DNA of 64,000 nt, from assembly GCF_001552195.1 (NCBI RefSeq), contig NZ_BCQS01000009.1, forward strand, positions 1 through 64,000, written 5' to 3'. Each line of letters opens with the position of its first letter. Within the stretch, counting starts at the first letter, position 1. The stretch is from Actinomadura latina NBRC 106108. Its GTDB lineage: Bacteria > Actinomycetota > Actinomycetes > Streptosporangiales > Streptosporangiaceae. The notes below the pieces were generated by a model. It had not been told where the DNA came from, ran no database searches, and was given only the letters and a program-made list of their open reading frames with translations. The position numbers and the translations under genes are program-made. Below are positions 34,679-43,062 of the stretch, piece after piece.

Positions 34679-35656
34679 ATGACCACCGAGACCGGTGTCG
34701 CGGCGCGCGCCGCCGCCCGGCGGGGCGCCCTCGGGCCGATGGGCACCGGACGGGCCGGCGACCGCGTCTTCGCCGGCGCGGCCCGGGGCTCCGGCATCAC
34801 GGTGCTGGCGATCGTCGCCGCGATCGCCGCCTTCCTCGTCTGGAAGGCGATCCCCGCGCTCCAGGACAACCGGGCGAACTTCCTCACCACCGAGGAGTGG
34901 AACCCGAACGCGACGCCGCCGGAGTTCGGCATTGCGCAGCTGGCGTTCGGCACGGTGCTCTCGTCGCTGCTCGCGATGCTCATCGCCACGCCGATCGCGA
35001 TCGGGATCGCGCTGTTCATCTCGTTCTACTCGCCGCGGCGGCTGGCGTCCGGGCTCGGCTACGTCGTGGACCTGCTCGCCGCCGTCCCCAGCATCGTCTA
35101 CGGGCTGTGGGGCCTCGCGTTCCTGTCCCAGCACATGGAGGGGATCAGCGCGGCGCTCAACGCGGCGCTCGGCTGGATCCCGCTGTTCGGCGGCGACAGC
35201 CCCGGCAAGAACTCGATCTTCACCGCCTCGGTGGTGCTGGCGATCATGATCCTGCCGATCATCTCGTCCATCTCCCGGGAGGTGTTCCTGCAGGTCCCGC
35301 GCGCCAACGTGGAGGCGGCGCTGGCGATCGGCGCGACCCGCTGGGAGATGATCCGGCTGGCGGTGCTGCCGTACGGGCGGTCCGGCATGATCGGCGCCTC
35401 GATGCTCGGCCTCGGCCGCGCGATGGGCGAGACGATCGCCGTCGCGATGGTGCTGACGTTCGTGCCCGGCATCAACTGGCACATCCTGGAGAACGGCGGC
35501 GCGACGTTCGCCGCGAACATCGCCAACAGCTTCGCCGAGGCGTCCGTCACCGGGCGCGGCGCGCTCATCGCCTCCGGGCTCGTGCTGTTCGTGATCACCC
35601 TGGTCGTCAACATGGCCGCCCGCGCGGTCGTCGCACGCCGGAAGGAGTTCGCGTGA
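34679..35656 (+). CDS. pstC: Phosphate ABC transporter permease PstC
   Basis: 325 residues; ATG with AAGGAGG upstream. Six membrane helices; EAA loop in EAALAIGATRWEMIRLAVLPYG. Forms the channel with PstA. Its stop overlaps the pstA start (GTGA). Confidence 0.95.
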   Translation: MTTETGVAARAAARRGALGPMGTGRAGDRVFAGAARGSGITVLAIVAAIAAFLVWKAIPALQDNRANFLTTEEWNPNATPPEFGIAQLAFGTVLSSLLAMLIATPIAIGIALFISFYSPRRLASGLGYVVDLLAAVPSIVYGLWGLAFLSQHMEGISAALNAALGWIPLFGGDSPGKNSIFTASVVLAIMILPIISSISREVFLQVPRANVEAALAIGATRWEMIRLAVLPYGRSGMIGASMLGLGRAMGETIAVAMVLTFVPGINWHILENGGATFAANIANSFAEASVTGRGALIASGLVLFVITLVVNMAARAVVARRKEFA

Positions 35657-36549
35657 CCACCCTCACGACGGGCGAGGGCGGGAGCCTGACCTCGGTGTCG
35701 CCCGCCCGCAAGATCAAGGACCGGCTCGTCCAGGGGCTGGTCTATCTGGCGTTCGCGCTCGCGCTCATCCCGCTCGTGTCGGTGCTGTGGACGGTCGCCG
35801 TCAACGGCGCCAAGCGGTTCGACCTGACGTTCTTCCAGTTCTCGATGAACGCGGTCAGCGGCAGCGACGCCGGCGGCGGCGCCTACCACGCCATCATCGG
35901 CACCCTGGAGCAGGTCGCGATCACCACCGCGATCGCCGTGCCGCTCTCCATCCTCACCGCGATCTACCTGGTCGAGTACGCCGGCAACGGGCGCCTCGGC
36001 AAGGTCGTCAGCTTCACCGTGGACGTGATGACGGGCATCCCGTCCATCGTCGCGGGCCTGTTCGTGCTGGCGCTGTGGCTGCTCACGTTCGGGTTCGACT
36101 TCTCCGGCTTCGCCGGGGCGCTGTCCCTGACGATCCTGATGATCCCGACCGTGGTCCGGTCCGCGGAGGAGATGCTGAAGCTCGTCCCGAACGACCTGCG
36201 GGAGGCGTCCTTCGCGCTCGGCGTGCCCCGCTGGCGGACGGTCTGCTTCGTCGTCCTGCCGACCGCGATGACCGGGATGGTGACCGGCGTGATGCTCGCC
36301 GTCGCCCGCGTCATGGGCGAGACCGCGCCGCTGCTGCTCACGATCTTCTTCACCAAGGCGATCAACAACGACCCGTTCAACGGACCGCAGGCGTCCCTGC
36401 CCACCTTCATCTGGGAGCAGGCCGCCGACCCCAGCCAGCACTCGATCGACCGCGCCTGGACCGGCGCGCTCGTGCTGATCGGCATCATCATGCTGCTCAA
36501 CCTGGTCGCCCGCCTCGTCGCCCGGCGCACCGCGCCCACGAGCCGCTGA
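35653..36549 (+). CDS. pstA: Phosphate ABC transporter permease PstA
   Basis: 298 residues, GTG start inside the end of pstC, which fixes the start. Six membrane helices; EAA loop [32 protein letters not shown] typical of PstA. Pairs with PstC; pstB follows 19 bp later. Confidence 0.95.
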   Translation: MTTLTTGEGGSLTSVSPARKIKDRLVQGLVYLAFALALIPLVSVLWTVAVNGAKRFDLTFFQFSMNAVSGSDAGGGAYHAIIGTLEQVAITTAIAVPLSILTAIYLVEYAGNGRLGKVVSFTVDVMTGIPSIVAGLFVLALWLLTFGFDFSGFAGALSLTILMIPTVVRSAEEMLKLVPNDLREASFALGVPRWRTVCFVVLPTAMTGMVTGVMLAVARVMGETAPLLLTIFFTKAINNDPFNGPQASLPTFIWEQAADPSQHSIDRAWTGALVLIGIIMLLNLVARLVARRTAPTSR

Positions 36550-36568
36550 CCGTCAGAAAGGAAAACCC

Positions 36569-37345
36569 ATGGCCAAGCGGATCGACGTCTCCGGGCTGCA
36601 CGCCTACTACGGCGGCGTCCACGCCATCGAGGACATCTCGATGACGATCGAGCCGCGCTCGGTGACGGCGTTCATCGGTCCGTCGGGGTGCGGCAAGTCC
36701 ACGTTCCTGCGCACGCTGAACCGGATGCACGAGGTCATCCCGGGCGCGCGCGTCGAGGGCAAGGTCATGCTGGACGACGAGGACCTGTACGACTCGTCCG
36801 TCGACCCCGTCGCGGTGCGCCGCGTCGTCGGCATGGTGTTCCAGCGGCCCAACCCGTTCCCCACCATGTCGATCTACGACAACGTCGCCGCCGGCCTCAA
36901 GCTGAACGGCGTGCGCCGCAAGTCCCGCCTGGACGAGATCGTCGAGGAGTCGCTGCGCGGCGCCAACCTGTGGAACGAGGTCAAGGACCGCCTCGGCAGG
37001 CCCGGCGCCGGCCTCTCCGGCGGCCAGCAGCAGCGCCTGTGCATCGCGCGCGCCATCGCCGTCCAGCCCCAGGTCCTGCTGATGGACGAGCCGTGCTCCG
37101 CCCTCGACCCCATCTCCACCCTCGCGATCGAGGACCTGATCGACAAGCTGAAGACCCAGTACACGATCGTGATCGTCACCCACAACATGCAGCAGGCCGC
37201 CCGCGTCAGCGACCGCACCGCCTTCTTCAACATCGCCGGCACCGGCAAACCCGGCAAGCTCATCGAGATCGACGACACCAGCAAGATCTTCGCGAACCCC
37301 GAACAAAAGGCCACCGAGGACTACATCACCGGCCGCTTCGGTTAA
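36569..37345 (+). CDS. pstB: Phosphate ABC transporter ATPase PstB
   Basis: 258 residues with AGAAAGGA before the ATG. Walker [11 protein letters not shown] loop in VFQRPNPFP, signature LSGGQQQRL, Walker [13 protein letters not shown], and H loop [13 protein letters not shown]. Drives uptake by PstSCA. Converges on glnR with 28 bp between stops. Confidence 0.97.
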   Translation: MAKRIDVSGLHAYYGGVHAIEDISMTIEPRSVTAFIGPSGCGKSTFLRTLNRMHEVIPGARVEGKVMLDDEDLYDSSVDPVAVRRVVGMVFQRPNPFPTMSIYDNVAAGLKLNGVRRKSRLDEIVEESLRGANLWNEVKDRLGRPGAGLSGGQQQRLCIARAIAVQPQVLLMDEPCSALDPISTLAIEDLIDKLKTQYTIVIVTHNMQQAARVSDRTAFFNIAGTGKPGKLIEIDDTSKIFANPEQKATEDYITGRFG

Positions 37346-37373
37346 CGGCGTCCCCCGGCCGCCGGCCGGAGGG

Positions 37374-38090
37374 TCACGTGCGGGCGGCTGTCTTCTCCTC
37401 CGCGTCGCCGGGGCGGTGGTCGGGCACGAAGCGGTAGCCGACGTTGCGGACGGTCCCGATCAGCGACTCGTACTCGGCGCCCAGCTTGGCGCGGAGGCGG
37501 CGGACGTGGACGTCGACGGTGCGGGTGCCGCCGAAGTAGTCGTAGCCCCAGACCTCCTGGAGGAGCTGGGCGCGGGTGAAGACGCGGCCCGGGTGCTGGG
37601 CCAGGTACTTCAGCAGCTCGAACTCCTTGAACGTCAGGTCGAGGACGCGGCCGCGGAGGCGGGCGGTGTAGGTGGCCTCGTCGATGGTGAGGTCGCCGCT
37701 GCGAATCTCGCCGGGCACGTCGTCCTCGCCGGCGCCGGCGGCGGCGCGCCCGACGGCGAGGCGGAGGCGGGCCTCGACCTCGGCGGGGCCGGCGGCCTGC
37801 AGGAGCACGTCGTCCAGGCCCCATTCGGGGCTGAGCGCGGCGAGGCCGCCTTCGGTCACGATGGCGAGGAGGGGGCAGTCCAGGCCGGTGGTGCGGAGCA
37901 GGCGGCACAGGCTCTTGGCCTGGACGAGGTCGCGCCGGGCGTCCACCAGCACGATGTCGGCCGGTGGCGCGTCGATGAGCGCGGACGCCTCGGCGGGGGC
38001 GACGCGCACCGAATGCAGCAGAAGTCCGAGCGCGGGGAGGACCTCGTCGGAGGGCTCCAGCGCGTTGGTCAGCAAGAGCAGGCTGCTCAA
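37374..38090 (-). CDS. glnR: Nitrogen regulator GlnR
   Basis: 238 residues from a TTG at 38090 with GGGAGA seven bases upstream; the start gives (M)[13 protein letters not shown], matching Streptomyces GlnR as I know it. Receiver-like domain with [39 protein letters not shown]; GlnR receivers are atypical and work as dimers without phosphorylation. OmpR winged helix with [53 protein letters not shown]. Controls glnA, amt and nir genes and has cross-talk with PhoP. A small ORF lies 13 bp upstream. Confidence 0.92.
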   Translation of the reverse strand: MSSLLLLTNALEPSDEVLPALGLLLHSVRVAPAEASALIDAPPADIVLVDARRDLVQAKSLCRLLRTTGLDCPLLAIVTEGGLAALSPEWGLDDVLLQAAGPAEVEARLRLAVGRAAAGAGEDDVPGEIRSGDLTIDEATYTARLRGRVLDLTFKEFELLKYLAQHPGRVFTRAQLLQEVWGYDYFGGTRTVDVHVRRLRAKLGAEYESLIGTVRNVGYRFVPDHRPGDAEEKTAART

Positions 38091-38103
38091 GTGCCGTCTC
38101 CCG

Positions 38104-38229
38104 TCAAAAGACGTAGGACCCAGGCGGCTCATCCTCCAGCCCAGCGGCGATGGCCAGCGGCTCGAGGACGAGGTGACCGTGAAGGGCCTTACGGATGAAC
38201 TCCATGGCCTCGTCGCCCGGATCCCTCAC
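38104..38229 (-). CDS. Small ORF immediately upstream of glnR
   Basis: 41 codons, GTG start: [20 protein letters not shown] continuing with [21 protein letters not shown]. Codon use looks coding. TATGCT lies 5 bases before the GTG, so it may be nearly leaderless and may be the first cistron of the glnR mRNA; the gap to glnR is 13 bp. Function unknown: short regulator, leader peptide or chance ORF. Confidence 0.45.
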   Translation of the reverse strand: MRDPGDEAMEFIRKALHGHLVLEPLAIAAGLEDEPPGSYVF

Positions 38230-38289
38230 CCCAGAGCATAACCGAGTCGCCCGCGCCGACCATGGACCGGTCTGCGCCACACTGGAGCC

Positions 38290-38544
38290 ATGGCCAAGGG
38301 GACGATGCGGTACTGGGCGGCGGCCAAGGCGGCGGCGGGGACGCACGAGGAGCCGTACGACGCGGTGACGCTGGCGGAGGCGCTGGAAGCGGCGGCCTCG
38401 GCGCGGGGCGCGGAGTTCGCGCGGGTCGTCGCGCGGAGTTCGTTCCTCGTCGACGGGGATCCGGTCGGGAGCCGCCCGCACGAGTCGATCGTGCTGCCGG
38501 ACGGCGGAGCGGTCGAGGTACTGCCGCCGTTCGCCGGCGGATGA
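38290..38544 (+). CDS. MoaD/ThiS-family small sulfur-carrier protein
   Basis: 84 residues, beta-grasp fold, ending in the required Gly-Gly (LPPFAGG). The motif LPDGGAVEVLPPFAGG is typical of MoaD-like carriers that become C-terminal thiocarboxylates. Whether it serves molybdopterin, cysteine or another pathway is unknown; the nearby sulfurtransferase CysA and thioredoxin make sulfur transfer plausible. Divergent from the small ORF and glnR. Confidence 0.83.
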   Translation: MAKGTMRYWAAAKAAAGTHEEPYDAVTLAEALEAAASARGAEFARVVARSSFLVDGDPVGSRPHESIVLPDGGAVEVLPPFAGG

Positions 38545-38631
38545 CCGAAGGTCATTCTGTGGCGTGACCCGGTAGGGGAGGAATGCGCATTAAGGTGTGG
38601 CGATCGCATGCCGCAGCCCTGAAGGAGAGAC

Positions 38632-39354
38632 ATGCGGAAAGTACTGCTGGTGCTGTTGATCTTCGCGGCCGTGGTGCTGGTCGCCGCGGACCGGATCGGT
38701 GTCCGGGTCGCGCAGGACAAGATCGGCGAGCAGGTGGCCGCGCAGTACGACCTGCAGCAGCAGCCGGACGTCACCATCCACGGCATCCCGTTCCTCACGC
38801 AGGCGGCCGGCGGCGAGTACGAGCACATCGAGGTCGCCATCGGGGACTGGACGGAGCAGGGCGTCACCGTCACCGGCGTCAAGGTGGACATGCGGGGCGT
38901 GCAGGCGCCGCTGTCGGAGGTCAGCAAGGGCAGCGCCGCGAACGTCACCGCGCGCACGGCGACCGCGTCCGCGATCGTCCCCTATGACGTGATCAAGAAG
39001 GAGGCGCCGAAGGAGGTCAAGTCGATCAAGCCGAAGGGGGACGACCTCGCGGTGGAGATGACCGGCACCATCCTCGGCTTCAACGTCGCCGGTACCGCGG
39101 TCGTGGAGCTCAAGCCGACCGCGAAGGGCATCGCCGTCACCCCCGTGTCGGTGGGGTCGAACGGCGCCGCGCAGATCCCGCTCGCGCTGGTGAAACGGCA
39201 GCTGACCTGGATCGTCCCGGTCGCCGACCTGCCCGTCGGGTCGCGGATCAGCCAGATCCAGCCCACGCCGGACGGCCTGCGGGTCGCGGCGACGGCCCAG
39301 AACGTCCACCTGAACGACCTCCAGCAGGCCGGAAATACCCGCAACCCGGGATGA
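38632..39354 (+). CDS. LmeA/DUF2993 membrane-anchored lipid-binding-like protein
   Basis: 240 residues; GGAGAG before the ATG. One N-terminal membrane or signal segment (LLVLLIFAAVVLVAADRI), then a DUF2993 domain: a tubular fold with GIPFLTQAAGGEYEHIEVAI and LALVKRQLTWIVP. Mycobacterial LmeA (Rv0817c) is in this family, supports lipoarabinomannan maturation and sits in the same neighbourhood. The exact role here is inferred. Confidence 0.82.
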   Translation: MRKVLLVLLIFAAVVLVAADRIGVRVAQDKIGEQVAAQYDLQQQPDVTIHGIPFLTQAAGGEYEHIEVAIGDWTEQGVTVTGVKVDMRGVQAPLSEVSKGSAANVTARTATASAIVPYDVIKKEAPKEVKSIKPKGDDLAVEMTGTILGFNVAGTAVVELKPTAKGIAVTPVSVGSNGAAQIPLALVKRQLTWIVPVADLPVGSRISQIQPTPDGLRVAATAQNVHLNDLQQAGNTRNPG

Positions 39355-39385
39355 ACCAGCTGACCGGGGCGTACGTGTACGTGGT

Positions 39386-39901
39386 GTGGGTCCGACCGCG
39401 GATGAGGGTTTGCTTCGCGCCCTGTACAGCGAGCATGGGGGTCCCCTCCACGGCTACGTCCTGCGGCTGACGGGCGGGGACCGAACCCAGGCCGAGGACG
39501 TCGTGCAGGAGACGCTGCTGCGCGCCTGGCGGCATCCGGAGGCGCTGGCGGGGCGCCCGGTGCGGCCGTGGCTGTTCACGGTCGTGCGGAACCTGGTCGT
39601 GGACGCGCACCGCGCGAAGCGCGCCCGGCCGCCGGAGACCGGCATCGACGAGCACGCCCTCATGACCGCCGACGGCTCCGACGACATCGACCGGGCGCTG
39701 GAGTCCTGGACGGTGGCGGAGGCGCTGGCCGGGCTGAGCCCGCCGCACCGGGCCGTGCTGATCGAGACCTACTACAAGGGCCGGTCGGTGGCGGAGGCTT
39801 CCACGACGCTCGGCGTACCGCCCGGCACGGTGAAGTCCCGCACCTTCTACGCGTTGCGGGCCCTCAAACTCGCATTGGAGGAGCGGGGGCTGGCGCCATG
39901 A
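39386..39901 (+). CDS. ECF sigma factor
   Basis: 171 residues, GTG start. Region 2 (LYSEHGGPLHGYVLRLTGGDRTQAEDVVQETLLRAWRH) with the promoter-melting segment WLFTVVRNLVVDAHRAKRAR, and region 4 (ALAGLSPPHRAVLIETYYKGRSVAEASTTLGVPPGTVKSRTFYAL). The overlapping anti-sigma gene (ATGA) makes it a classical membrane-sequestered ECF pair, similar to the SigL/SigK type. Target genes are not known. Confidence 0.93.
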   Translation: MGPTADEGLLRALYSEHGGPLHGYVLRLTGGDRTQAEDVVQETLLRAWRHPEALAGRPVRPWLFTVVRNLVVDAHRAKRARPPETGIDEHALMTADGSDDIDRALESWTVAEALAGLSPPHRAVLIETYYKGRSVAEASTTLGVPPGTVKSRTFYALRALKLALEERGLAP

Positions 39902-40632
39902 ACGACTGCACGGACGTGCGCACGTCCCTCGGCGTGTACGTGCTCGGCGCGCTGGATCCCGCCGAGCGGAGCCGGCTGGAGGGCCACCTGGAGTACTGCC
40001 CCGCCTGCCGGGACGAGCTCGCCGGGCTGGCGGGCCTGCCCGCGATGCTCGGGCGGGTCGAGCGGGAGCAGCTCGAACGGGTGACCGGGCCGCCGCCCGA
40101 GCTGCTCGACGGGCTGCTGACCAGGGCGGCCGAGCGACGGAGGGGATGGCTCGGCCGCCTGCGCGGCGGGCGGGGCGTCGGCGGGCGGGGCATCGGGGGG
40201 TGGGCCCCGCTCGCCGCCGCCGCGTGCCTGCTGCTCGTCCTCGGCAGCCTGTTCGGCGGGTTCGTCCTTCCAGTCGGATCGGACGGCGGCACCGTCGCGA
40301 ACCCGCCGCCGGCCGCGACGTCGGGGCCGCCGGAGACCGAGCGGATCAGCGCCGCGAACCCGGAGGGCGACATCAAGGGCTACGTCGTCCTGCGCAAGAA
40401 GGAGTGGGGGACCGAGGTCGAGCTCCATCTGGCCGGCGTCCCGAAGGGATCGCACTGCCGGCTGCTGGTGATCGCGCGGGACGGCCGCCGGGACGCGCTG
40501 GGCAGCTGGTACGTCCCGTACGAGGAGGGCTACGGCGAGTACGTCGGGTCGACGATGTTCCCGCGCGGCCAGCTGTTCTCGTTCGAGATCGTCGGGCTGG
40601 ACGGACGGCCGCTCCTCACCATTCCGACCTGA
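39898..40632 (+). CDS. Membrane anti-sigma factor with zinc-finger motif
   Basis: 244 residues. N-terminal anti-sigma domain with the HxxxCxxC core (HLEYCPAC) preceded by TSLGVYVLGALDPAERSRLEGHL. One membrane helix at about 105-125 (LAAAACLLLVLGSLFGGFVLP). An extracytoplasmic RskA-type domain follows (GYVVLRKKEWGTEVELHLAGVPKGSHCRLLVIARDGRRD). It would hold the upstream sigma factor at the membrane, possibly redox-sensitive through the Zn site. Confidence 0.9.
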   Translation: MNDCTDVRTSLGVYVLGALDPAERSRLEGHLEYCPACRDELAGLAGLPAMLGRVEREQLERVTGPPPELLDGLLTRAAERRRGWLGRLRGGRGVGGRGIGGWAPLAAAACLLLVLGSLFGGFVLPVGSDGGTVANPPPAATSGPPETERISAANPEGDIKGYVVLRKKEWGTEVELHLAGVPKGSHCRLLVIARDGRRDALGSWYVPYEEGYGEYVGSTMFPRGQLFSFEIVGLDGRPLLTIPT

Positions 40633-40670
40633 CCGGAAGAAAACGCGGCCCGGCCCGGTTGTGCTTGTCG

Positions 40671-41096
40671 ATGACCGGAGCACTGATCGCCGCGGCGGTC
40701 CTGATCGCGGCCACGGCGTTCGCCCTCGTGCGGCGGCGCCGTGACGGCGTGCTGCGCCCGCGGCGCGGGGAGGGCGGCGACGTGGCGGAGACCGTCCGGC
40801 CGGACGACATGGGCGCCGAACTGGGCGAGACGGCCACGCTGCTGCAGTTCTCCAGCGCGTTCTGCGCGCCGTGCCGCGCCACCCGCCGCGTCCTCGGCGA
40901 GGTGAGCGAGATGGTGGACGGCGTCGCGCACGTCGAACTCGACGCCGAGGCGCACCTGGACCTCGTCCGCCGGCTGAACGTCGTGCGGACCCCGACCGTC
41001 CTCATCCTGGACGGCGCCGGACGCGTCGTCCGCCGCGCCGCCGGTGCGCCCCGCAAACCCGACGTCATCGCTGCTCTCGGTGAGGTCATCCCGTGA
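40671..41096 (+). CDS. Membrane-anchored thioredoxin (ThiX-like)
   Basis: 141 residues. N-terminal helix (ALIAAAVLIAATAFALVRRRR), then a thioredoxin domain with FCAPCRATRRVL (CxPC) and cis-Pro in VVRTPTVLIL. The same gene type stands before cysA2-sseC2 in mycobacteria (thiX). Likely supplies reducing power to sulfur-transfer proteins (inference). The stop overlaps an open frame that leads toward the leader peptide. Confidence 0.85.
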   Translation: MTGALIAAAVLIAATAFALVRRRRDGVLRPRRGEGGDVAETVRPDDMGAELGETATLLQFSSAFCAPCRATRRVLGEVSEMVDGVAHVELDAEAHLDLVRRLNVVRTPTVLILDGAGRVVRRAAGAPRKPDVIAALGEVIP

Positions 41097-41127
41097 GCCC
41101 CACCCTGACGACCTGCGATAAGACGAA

Positions 41128-41191
41128 TGTCACTGTCTCGGAAGGCGAGACGGATGTGACAGCGCGTGGATTGCCGCTTAACATCGAGTCC
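41128..41191 (+). promoter_or_regulatory. Promoter of the leader peptide with overlapping inverted repeat
   Basis: GTGACA (-35, 41156-41161) and TAACAT (-10, 41179-41184) are 17 bases apart; the GTG at 41192 is 7 bases beyond the -10, so the mRNA should be leaderless. TGTCAC (41128) with GTGACA (41156), and GTCTC (41135) with GAGAC (41147), form a nested inverted repeat touching the -35, a possible operator. Confidence 0.55.
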
Positions 41192-41278
41192 GTGCGTTAC
41201 TGGACAGAGCAGACGCTCACGAAGCGCCGCGCGGTGGACTTCTGCCGCGTCGCCGCCTCGCTCTGTCGCATGGCCTGA
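41192..41278 (+). CDS. Sulfur-operon leader peptide
   Basis: 28 residues, GTG start, leaderless; the C-terminal part reads LTKRRAVDFCRVAASLCRMA. This fits the putative leader peptides annotated ahead of actinobacterial sulfur genes (R-R-x-V/I-D-x-x-R-V-x-x-x-x-C-R). In mycobacteria, Cys-rich leaderless ORFs upstream of cysA2 act as cysteine-sensing attenuators. Here two Cys codons (F-C-R and L-C-R) lie near the stop, 77 bases before DUF4395-cysA-sseC. Function by analogy. Confidence 0.65.
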   Translation: MRYWTEQTLTKRRAVDFCRVAASLCRMA

Positions 41279-41355
41279 GGCATCGAGCCCGTCCGCCCCC
41301 GAGCACTTCCACTTCTAGCTCGTACGCACGCTTCCACTCCGCCAGGAGCACCCCG

Positions 41356-41793
41356 ATGCAGGTTGATCCGCGTGGGCCGCGCTTCGCTGCGACCGTCACG
41401 ACAGTCGTTCTCATCGTGGTGCTGGTGACCGGAAGCTGGGCATTGCTCGCCGCTCAGGCCGTCGTGTTCGCGCTCGCGACCTTCCTCGGCCTCCGGTACG
41501 CCCCGTACGGACTGGCGTTCAAAGTGCTGATCCGTCCCCGGCTCGCTCCTCCCAGGGAACTGGAGGACGCCGCCGCGCCCCGCTTCGCGCAGGGTGTCGG
41601 TCTCGCGTTCGCCCTGGTGGGAACGGTCGGTTATGCGACGGGGATCAGCTGGCTCGGCATCGGTGCCACCGCCCTCGCGCTGGCGGCGGCGTTCCTGAAC
41701 GCGGCGTTCGGGTTCTGCCTCGGCTGCGAGATGTATCCGCTCTTCCGACGTATCACCGCGAAAGTTCGCTCCGAGAGGGAGGTTCCCGCATGA
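41356..41793 (+). CDS. DUF4395 membrane protein
   Basis: 145 residues, four predicted membrane helices (TTVVLIVVLVTGSWALL, VVFALATFLGLRYAPY, GVGLAFALVGTVGYATG, LGIGATALALAAAFLNAAFGF) and the motif CLGCEMYPLF, a pair of Cys typical of the family. DUF4395 proteins often accompany thioredoxin or rhodanese genes. Its stop overlaps the cysA start (ATGA), and GGAG lies upstream of its ATG. Confidence 0.85.
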   Translation: MQVDPRGPRFAATVTTVVLIVVLVTGSWALLAAQAVVFALATFLGLRYAPYGLAFKVLIRPRLAPPRELEDAAAPRFAQGVGLAFALVGTVGYATGISWLGIGATALALAAAFLNAAFGFCLGCEMYPLFRRITAKVRSEREVPA

Positions 41794-42629
41794 GCCGCTC
41801 AGACGTCCTGGTGGACACCGACTGGGTTGAGTCCAACCTGGACGCGCCCGGCCTGGTTCTCGTCGAGGTCGACGAGGACGTGTCCGCCTATGACAAGGGC
41901 CACATCCGTGGCGCCGTGAAGATCGACTGGAAGACCGAGCTGCAGGACCCGGTCCGCCGCGACTTCGTGGACAAGACCGGGTTCGAGCAGCTGCTGTCCG
42001 CCAAGGGCATCGCCAACGACGACCTCGTGATCCTGTACGGCGGCAACAACAACTGGTTCGCGTCCTACGCGTACTGGTACTTCAAGCTGTACGGCCACGA
42101 CAAGGTGAAGCTGCTCGACGGCGGCCGCAAGAAGTGGGAGCTCGACTCCCGGGAGCTGGTGACGGACGTCCCGTCCCGTCCCGCGACCGACTACAAGGCC
42201 AAGGACCAGGACCTGACGATCCGCGCCTTCCGCGACGAGGTCGTCGAGGCGATCGGCAAGCAGAACCTGGTGGACGTCCGGTCGCCGGACGAGTTCAGCG
42301 GCAAGCTGCTCGCCCCGGCGCACCTGCCGCAGGAGCAGTCGCAGCGGGCCGGGCACATCCCGACCGCGGCCAACATCCCGTGGTCGAAGGCGGCCAACGA
42401 CGACGGCACGTTCAAGTCCGACGAGGAGCTCCGCGAGCTGTACACCGCGGCCGGCGTCGACCTGGGCAAGGACACCATCGCCTACTGCCGCATCGGCGAG
42501 CGCTCCTCGCACACCTGGTTCGCGCTGCGCGAGCTGCTCGGCATCGAGAACGTGAAGAACTACGACGGTTCCTGGACCGAGTACGGCTCGCTGATCGGCG
42601 TGCCGATCGAGCTCGGCGCCGCCAAGTAA
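41790..42629 (+). CDS. Thiosulfate sulfurtransferase (CysA-type rhodanese)
   Basis: 279 residues, two rhodanese domains; the C-terminal one carries the active-site Cys233 in AYCRIGERSSH. N-terminal LVDTDWVESNLDAPGLVLVEVDED and GHIRGAVKIDWKTELQDP match mycobacterial CysA2/CysA3. Transfers sulfane sulfur from thiosulfate to an acceptor. Coupled to DUF4395 upstream and SseC downstream. Confidence 0.94.
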   Translation: MSRSDVLVDTDWVESNLDAPGLVLVEVDEDVSAYDKGHIRGAVKIDWKTELQDPVRRDFVDKTGFEQLLSAKGIANDDLVILYGGNNNWFASYAYWYFKLYGHDKVKLLDGGRKKWELDSRELVTDVPSRPATDYKAKDQDLTIRAFRDEVVEAIGKQNLVDVRSPDEFSGKLLAPAHLPQEQSQRAGHIPTAANIPWSKAANDDGTFKSDEELRELYTAAGVDLGKDTIAYCRIGERSSHTWFALRELLGIENVKNYDGSWTEYGSLIGVPIELGAAK

Positions 42630-42660
42630 CCCGGCCGAACTTCCCACAGTTGGAGGAGCA

Positions 42661-42969
42661 ATGACCCAGGGCTGCGCAGCGCCCGAGCAGACCGCTCACC
42701 TGCCCGCGACCGTCGACCTGACCAACGAGGCCGTCATCCAGGGCACCGTCACCCGTGACGGCGCCCCGGTGTCCAGCGCCTACGCCCGCCTGCTCGACTC
42801 GTCCGGCGAGTTCACCGCCGAGGTGGTCACGGGCGACGAGGGCGTGTTCCGGTTCTTCGCCGCCGACGGCGACTGGACCGTCCGCGTCCTCGCGGCCGGC
42901 GGCGTGAGCGTCGACAACAGCGTCACCGCGAAGACCGGCACGGTCGCCGGCCTCGAAGTCGCGATCTGA
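42661..42969 (+). CDS. SseC/DUF1416 protein
   Basis: 102 residues; GGAGGAG before the ATG. Short N-terminal CAAPEQTAHLPA segment, then a carboxypeptidase-regulatory-like beta-sandwich (VIQGTVTRDGAPVSSAYARLLDSSGEFTAEVVT). The gene follows cysA in mycobacteria (sseC). It is presumed to help in sulfur transfer, but the reaction is not established. Confidence 0.9.
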   Translation: MTQGCAAPEQTAHLPATVDLTNEAVIQGTVTRDGAPVSSAYARLLDSSGEFTAEVVTGDEGVFRFFAADGDWTVRVLAAGGVSVDNSVTAKTGTVAGLEVAI

Positions 42970-42984
42970 CGGATCCGTCCGCGT

Positions 42985-43026
42985 CGAAACCCCGCCGTCC
43001 CGCCCATCCGGGACGGCGGGGTTTCG
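42985..43026 (+). terminator. Strong terminator after the cysA-sseC operon
   Basis: 18-bp perfect stem with a 6-base loop, 16 bases after the sseC stop. Confidence 0.85.
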
Positions 43027-43062
43027 TCGTGAGATGACCGGAATCCTCTACGATCGGGCGCC

